Made by a program: the position numbers and the translations under genes. Below are positions 60,000-64,000 of a stretch of DNA of 64,000 nucleotides, piece by piece. The stretch is taken from contig JAQFVV010000254.1 of assembly GCA_028023455.1 (NCBI GenBank), positions 372,001 to 436,000 of the forward strand. The letters are read 5' to 3'. The notes beneath the pieces are model-generated. The model was not told the DNA's origin. It ran no database searches and saw nothing but the letters and a program-made list of their open reading frames with translations. The first letter of the stretch is position 1. Each line of letters starts with the position of its first letter. The stretch is from Epiperipatus broadwayi. Taxonomy: Eukaryota; Onychophora; Udeonychophora; Euonychophora; Peripatidae.

Positions 60000-60520
60000 C
60001 TGAGAAAAAGAGATTTTAATAAATAAGTTGTAACAAGACTTACTTATTGATTTTAAACATAGAATCAAAAAAAAATGCAGACTACTACATATAACACAAG
60101 CAAATATGTTTTTGGATTAATTATTAGGGATCAAAAATTAAATGCATAAGGGGGAGAAAACAGGTATCATTAGCATCATTTATATAAATATGACACTAAA
60201 TGAAATATTTTTCCAGAAATAATACAAGAATGAGTAATTAATTGCTTATGGTATCTTGTAATGTGTTATCACAAAAAGTAACAAATTGAGCTTTGAATAA
60301 AAACCTTTAGATTTGAGTCAATCACTCTAATATCATGCGATCAATCCCATGAGGTACTATAAGAGATGAACAACTGACAATTGTACTTGTATAATGAAAT
60401 GAATGATAGTAAAATCTTTTGAAGTACTGTTAATAAAAAAAGCTAGGAACAGAAAAGCTTAATAAAAAACAAAAAATCTTAATCCTATAATGGACTGGTA
60501 ATGGATGTCTAAATACTAAT
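60000..60520 (+). mobile_element. Second, more decayed RTE LINE 3' fragment
   Basis: Repeats the same order (AGAGATTTTAATAAATAAG, GGATCAAAAATTAAATGCAT, GGTATCATTAGCATCATT, ATCCTATAATGGACTGGTAA) with large internal losses, suggesting a tandem or nested insertion next to the 59.4-kb copy. Confidence 0.5.
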
Positions 60521-61466
60521 AATGTAACAAAATTGAAAATTATCAAGCTCATAGATTAAAAAATATCAAAAAACATTTGGTTATATATATAAATCTTTAT
60601 TATATTAGGATAAATGGAGAACACTGTGGGCTATTCCAGATGATCTCTTTAAGTAAAAAAAAACTTATGAGACATTTTAAATTGTTTTATGCATTAATGA
60701 TTATAGATTATATATATTGGCTGTCAAAGATATAACCATGTAAGACTTCATTATTATATGATTCAACTTTAAGCCTAGCCTTAATTATTGTTTATGATGT
60801 GTTGCTATGGATATGATGTGAGGCAAAAAATATTTATAAAAAGCAATAAATATCCTTCAGTAGTAATGATTTTTTGGTTATTATTTGCCAGACTTCTATA
60901 ACTGCATTAGCAAAGAACTAAAAATACAATAAACATCATTAAACAAACAAAGAAAAGACAAAACCAATTTATCTGCAGCAATAATTTGAATAGAAATCCC
61001 ATGATAATTTATTTTTAAAAATATGTTTTTAAAATAATGTTTATTTACAATAAATAACATGGAATAACAATTCATAATTGACATTTGGTTAAAATGATGT
61101 CAACACTTTTCTATGGCATAAATAGCAATGCTTTTAATGTGAACTCCACATGAAACTTTTCTCATATAATATAATCATCAACTTTATTCTATACTTTTCT
61201 ATTTTATTTTATCAGTCAGTTATTATAATTTCTGTAAAACATTGCCACACCACATGAAATATGTCAAGTTAAATATAATCTTTTTATAGTTTTATATGCT
61301 TATTAAATTGAGCTAATATATATAAATTTTAATAATTTAGCAAAACCTTTTAAGTATATGTTGTTTCTATTAATACAATAAGATATTGACAGTCATCTTC
61401 AGTATATAAAAATATTTAATATATAATAATTTTAAACTGTTGATATAATTTTTTATATATATAAAA
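60521..61466. other. AT-rich non-coding DNA
   Basis: No element recognised. Minus strand near 61400 has CTGAAGATGACTGTC, a CUGANGA-like box without a GAAA partner. Confidence 0.45.
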
Positions 61467-61722
61467 ATCCACTAGAATAATAATACCAAAATTTTTAAAT
61501 GCCTATATAAAATTGAAGATTAATATCCTTTGCTATAGCCAGCTTACAGTGTATTCCACCATCTTGAGAAGCAATATGAGTGAGTTTGATAAGCTTTAAA
61601 TATTAATGTATTGCTATTCAAGATGGTAGAATACATCATAAACTGGCTATAGCAAAGGATATTAATCTTCAATTTTATATAGGCAATTAAAAAATTTTCT
61701 AGTATTATTCTAGTGGGTTTTT
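61467..61722. repeat. Highly similar foldback
   Basis: Arms 61467-61579 and 61612-61722 are nearly perfect mirrors: GCTATAGCCAGCTTA with AACTGGCTATAGC, AGTGTATTCCACCATCTTGA with CAAGATGGTAGAATACATC, and outer ends CCACTAGAATAATA / TATTATTCTAGTGG. Low divergence suggests recent formation. Confidence 0.85.
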
Positions 61723-61755
61723 TTATTATACTTATATTATTTGATATTACATATA

Positions 61756-62115
61756 TATAATAAAATACAAAAAAAATATTTGTGTACAAAATTACTTTAA
61801 TATTCCAATCAGAGAACTGGTTTTCATCAGAAAAAAGAGAATATAATAAAATGGTGATGTTCAAAAATTACATGTACAACATATTTGACAAAAAAAATCT
61901 TATTGGTTAAAATATTTTTCAAAGAAAATTTAACCAACCAATGACAAATTTATTTTAATATCCATAAAAAACAAACAAACTACATTATGTATTAATTAAA
62001 CAATACAAAAGACTGCAAACTTAATTTAAATTAAAAAATACAATACATATAATATGACTAAATAAACAAATGTGTGTATATCAAAAAATAGTCTGTGCTC
62101 ATATTAATATTTGCG
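61756..62115. repeat. Left inverted arm flanking the Penelope-like remnant
   Basis: Mirror of 63185-63530 over ~350 bp: AATAGTCTGTGCTCATATTA, CAAAAGACTGCAAACTTAA and ATTTGACAAAAAAAA blocks all recur inverted. Minus strand at 61830-61800 has CTGATGA followed by an AACCAG/CTGATT hairpin and GGAA, a possible decayed hammerhead as expected in Penelope pseudo-LTRs. Confidence 0.75.
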
Positions 62116-62541
62116 TATACTTGTTAAAATAAATTTGATTAGAAATTATGTTTCAGAAAAAGGTTATTATCCATGTGATGATACAAGATGTCTTACATGT
62201 AACCATATTATTGTGAAAAGAGGGGTCCAAAGTATTAGTAATAATTTTAAATGGTATATTTTTAATTATGTCACATGTAAAAGTGTAAATTTAATATATT
62301 TAATAGAGTGTTTATAGATGTTTAAAACATTATGTAGATGAATCAGCAAACACTCTACATGTTAGAATCATAGATTTGACATTTTGCATAAGAATAAAGA
62401 TAGACTGGTATCAAAACATTTTCATTTACCAGATCATTCAATTGATGATTTAAGAGGAATAATATTACAGAATGGTTTTTCTTTCACAAGAGAGAGAAAA
62501 ATCAAGAAGAAAGTTTTTTTATTTTTAATTTCAAGACCTTA
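62111..62541 (+). pseudogene. Penelope-like element GIY-YIG endonuclease remnant
   Basis: Read with one out-of-frame segment, this is the C-terminal zinc/GIY-YIG region of Penelope-like retroelements. CDDTRCLTCNHI is the conserved Cys-rich CxxxxCxxC linker. VTCKSVNLIYLIEC matches the segment leading into the GIY motif. After a stop, HYVDESANTLHVRI in another frame matches the YVGET..L..R block (Gly changed to Asp). RFDILHKNKDRLVSKHFHLP and DHSIDDLRG return to the first frame and match the R..H..HF region. The reverse transcriptase part is missing, so the copy is 5'-truncated. Inverted arms lie on both sides and a long ATT tract follows. Confidence 0.8.
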
Positions 62542-62608
62542 TACATACATGAAATGACCTTAAACATGGGCAATATCACGTCTTTAAATCACCTAGTTTC
62601 CCTAATGC

Positions 62609-63048
<440 letters not shown>

Positions 63049-63184
63049 TTTGTATATTTTCATTTATAATTATGTGACTATGGATATACACTTTTCTTTA
63101 CAATTAATATTTAATTACTATTAATACATAGTTATTTTAGTTTTTACTAACTATACTATTTAATTAATATGCAAAAGTATTTCA

Positions 63185-63530
63185 GTTTTGTATGTAAATA
63201 TTAATATGAGCACAGACTATTTTTTGTGTATGCACACACATTCATTTATTCAGTCATATATATATATTGTATTTTTTAATTTAAATTAAGTTTGCAGTCT
63301 TTTGTACTGTTTGATTATTACATAATGCAGTTTCTTTTATGTACATTGAAATAAAATTGTCATTAGTTGGTTAAATTTTCTTTGTAAAATCTTTAAACCA
63401 ATATAAGTTTTTTTTTTTGTCAAATATATTATTTTTGAACACCGCCATTTTACTATACATTTTTTCTTTCTAATGAAAAAACAATTTTATGCGCAACTCA
63501 TTTTTTTTTTGTATTTTATTATTTTTTGTA
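63185..63530. repeat. Right inverted arm flanking the Penelope-like remnant
   Basis: Reverse complement of 61756-62115 (see there), containing TAATATGAGCACAGACTATT, TTAAGTTTGCAGTCTTTTGT and GTTGGTTAAATTTTCTTTG. The hammerhead-like box of the left arm is decayed here (CTAATGA). Confidence 0.75.
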
Positions 63531-63656
63531 TATATTTCATTTAGTTAGTTTTATATATATATATATGGATCAATATAAGATTACTTTCTATATACACCTG
63601 GGTCTCTTTTTACATGGAATTATTTAACACGATTTTGAAGTTACGTAATTCATGTT

Positions 63657-63770
63657 TCACCGGAAGTCGAACTCCGATAATGCGCTATTACTTTAAATAA
63701 TAAATTTTGTGCACTTATGTTATATTGAAAGTAATAGCACATTATTGGAATTCGACTTTCATCTTAGTAA
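63657..63770. repeat. Hairpin with CpG-containing arms
   Basis: GAAGTCGAACTCCGATAATG at the left is mirrored by CATTATTGGAATTCGACTTT at the right, with GCGCTATTACTTT / AAAGTAATAGCAC completing a ~37-bp stem. CpGs in one arm are decayed to TG/CA in the other. Confidence 0.75.
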
Positions 63771-64000
63771 TTTCAATATTTTCAGTGCTTTATAATAGTA
63801 AGATTTTATGCAATAATGAAATTAAAATCATGATTTCCACATTTTATGTATACACACATTAAATTTTACGAGATTATAATGTAAATTTGTTCAAACATTG
63901 TGCATGTTAATTTTGCATTTTAAATCACATTCTGTTTTTGCTTTTAAAAAAAGAATGTAATCAATTATTAATCATTTAGTGTCCACAAGTTTATTTTTAA

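Overview
The window is AT-rich, CpG-poor, eukaryotic repeat-dense DNA with no intact protein-coding gene that I can support. The mix of elements points to an invertebrate metazoan, but I cannot name the species. It contains RTE-type LINEs, an AP-endonuclease LINE, tRNA-derived SINEs, a hAT MITE, a Penelope-like element and long ATT/AT/AAT microsatellites. Almost every short ORF is chance, low-complexity sequence or a decayed transposon reading frame.

Layout. 1-8.9 kb is plain AT-rich sequence with one foldback. 8.9-14.7 kb holds a tRNA-like SINE dimer and a ~4.4 kb minus-strand decayed non-LTR retrotransposon in which a gag-like zinc knuckle, an AP-endonuclease and a reverse transcriptase can still be read, plus a second 3' end of the same family. 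16-23.2 kb has short duplications, a ~1.1 kb tandem array made of SINE-like units, two class-II tRNA-like SINEs (one with an 18-bp target duplication) and a 3-copy ~155-bp tandem repeat. 23.5-25.7 kb is an RTE LINE interrupted by a foldback element with a target duplication. 28-36.7 kb carries the first hammerhead-ribozyme element family. 40-46 kb has palindromic elements, the best-preserved RTE copy and a hAT MITE. 47.5-58.3 kb has a second hammerhead-bearing family, RTE 3' fragments and a LINE C-terminal zinc-binding fragment. 59-64 kb has more RTE 3' ends and a Penelope-like GIY-YIG remnant between long inverted repeats.

The most interesting system is the set of hammerhead ribozymes (HHRs). 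At 33.7 and 34.0 kb two sequences on opposite strands keep the whole type-I core: CUGAUGA, a 4-bp stem II, GAAA, a minimal stem III, a GUC-type cleavage site and a 5-bp stem I. In one of them stem III is the fully self-complementary hexamer ACCGGU, as expected for HHRs that work as dimers. They sit in mirror-image arms of one element. A relative at 35.6-36.7 kb has two HHR relics in direct orientation 404 bp apart, which looks like the monomer length of a circular-RNA retrozyme. A second family (47.6, 49.8-50.2, 55.9-56.5 kb) has the same head-to-head architecture with the palindrome ACUAGU. Because a Penelope-like GIY-YIG fragment, also flanked by inverted repeats, lies in the same window, my working hypothesis is that these are non-autonomous ribozyme elements mobilised by Penelope-like machinery. 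Their recurrent inverted-dimer form is the feature I find least familiar.
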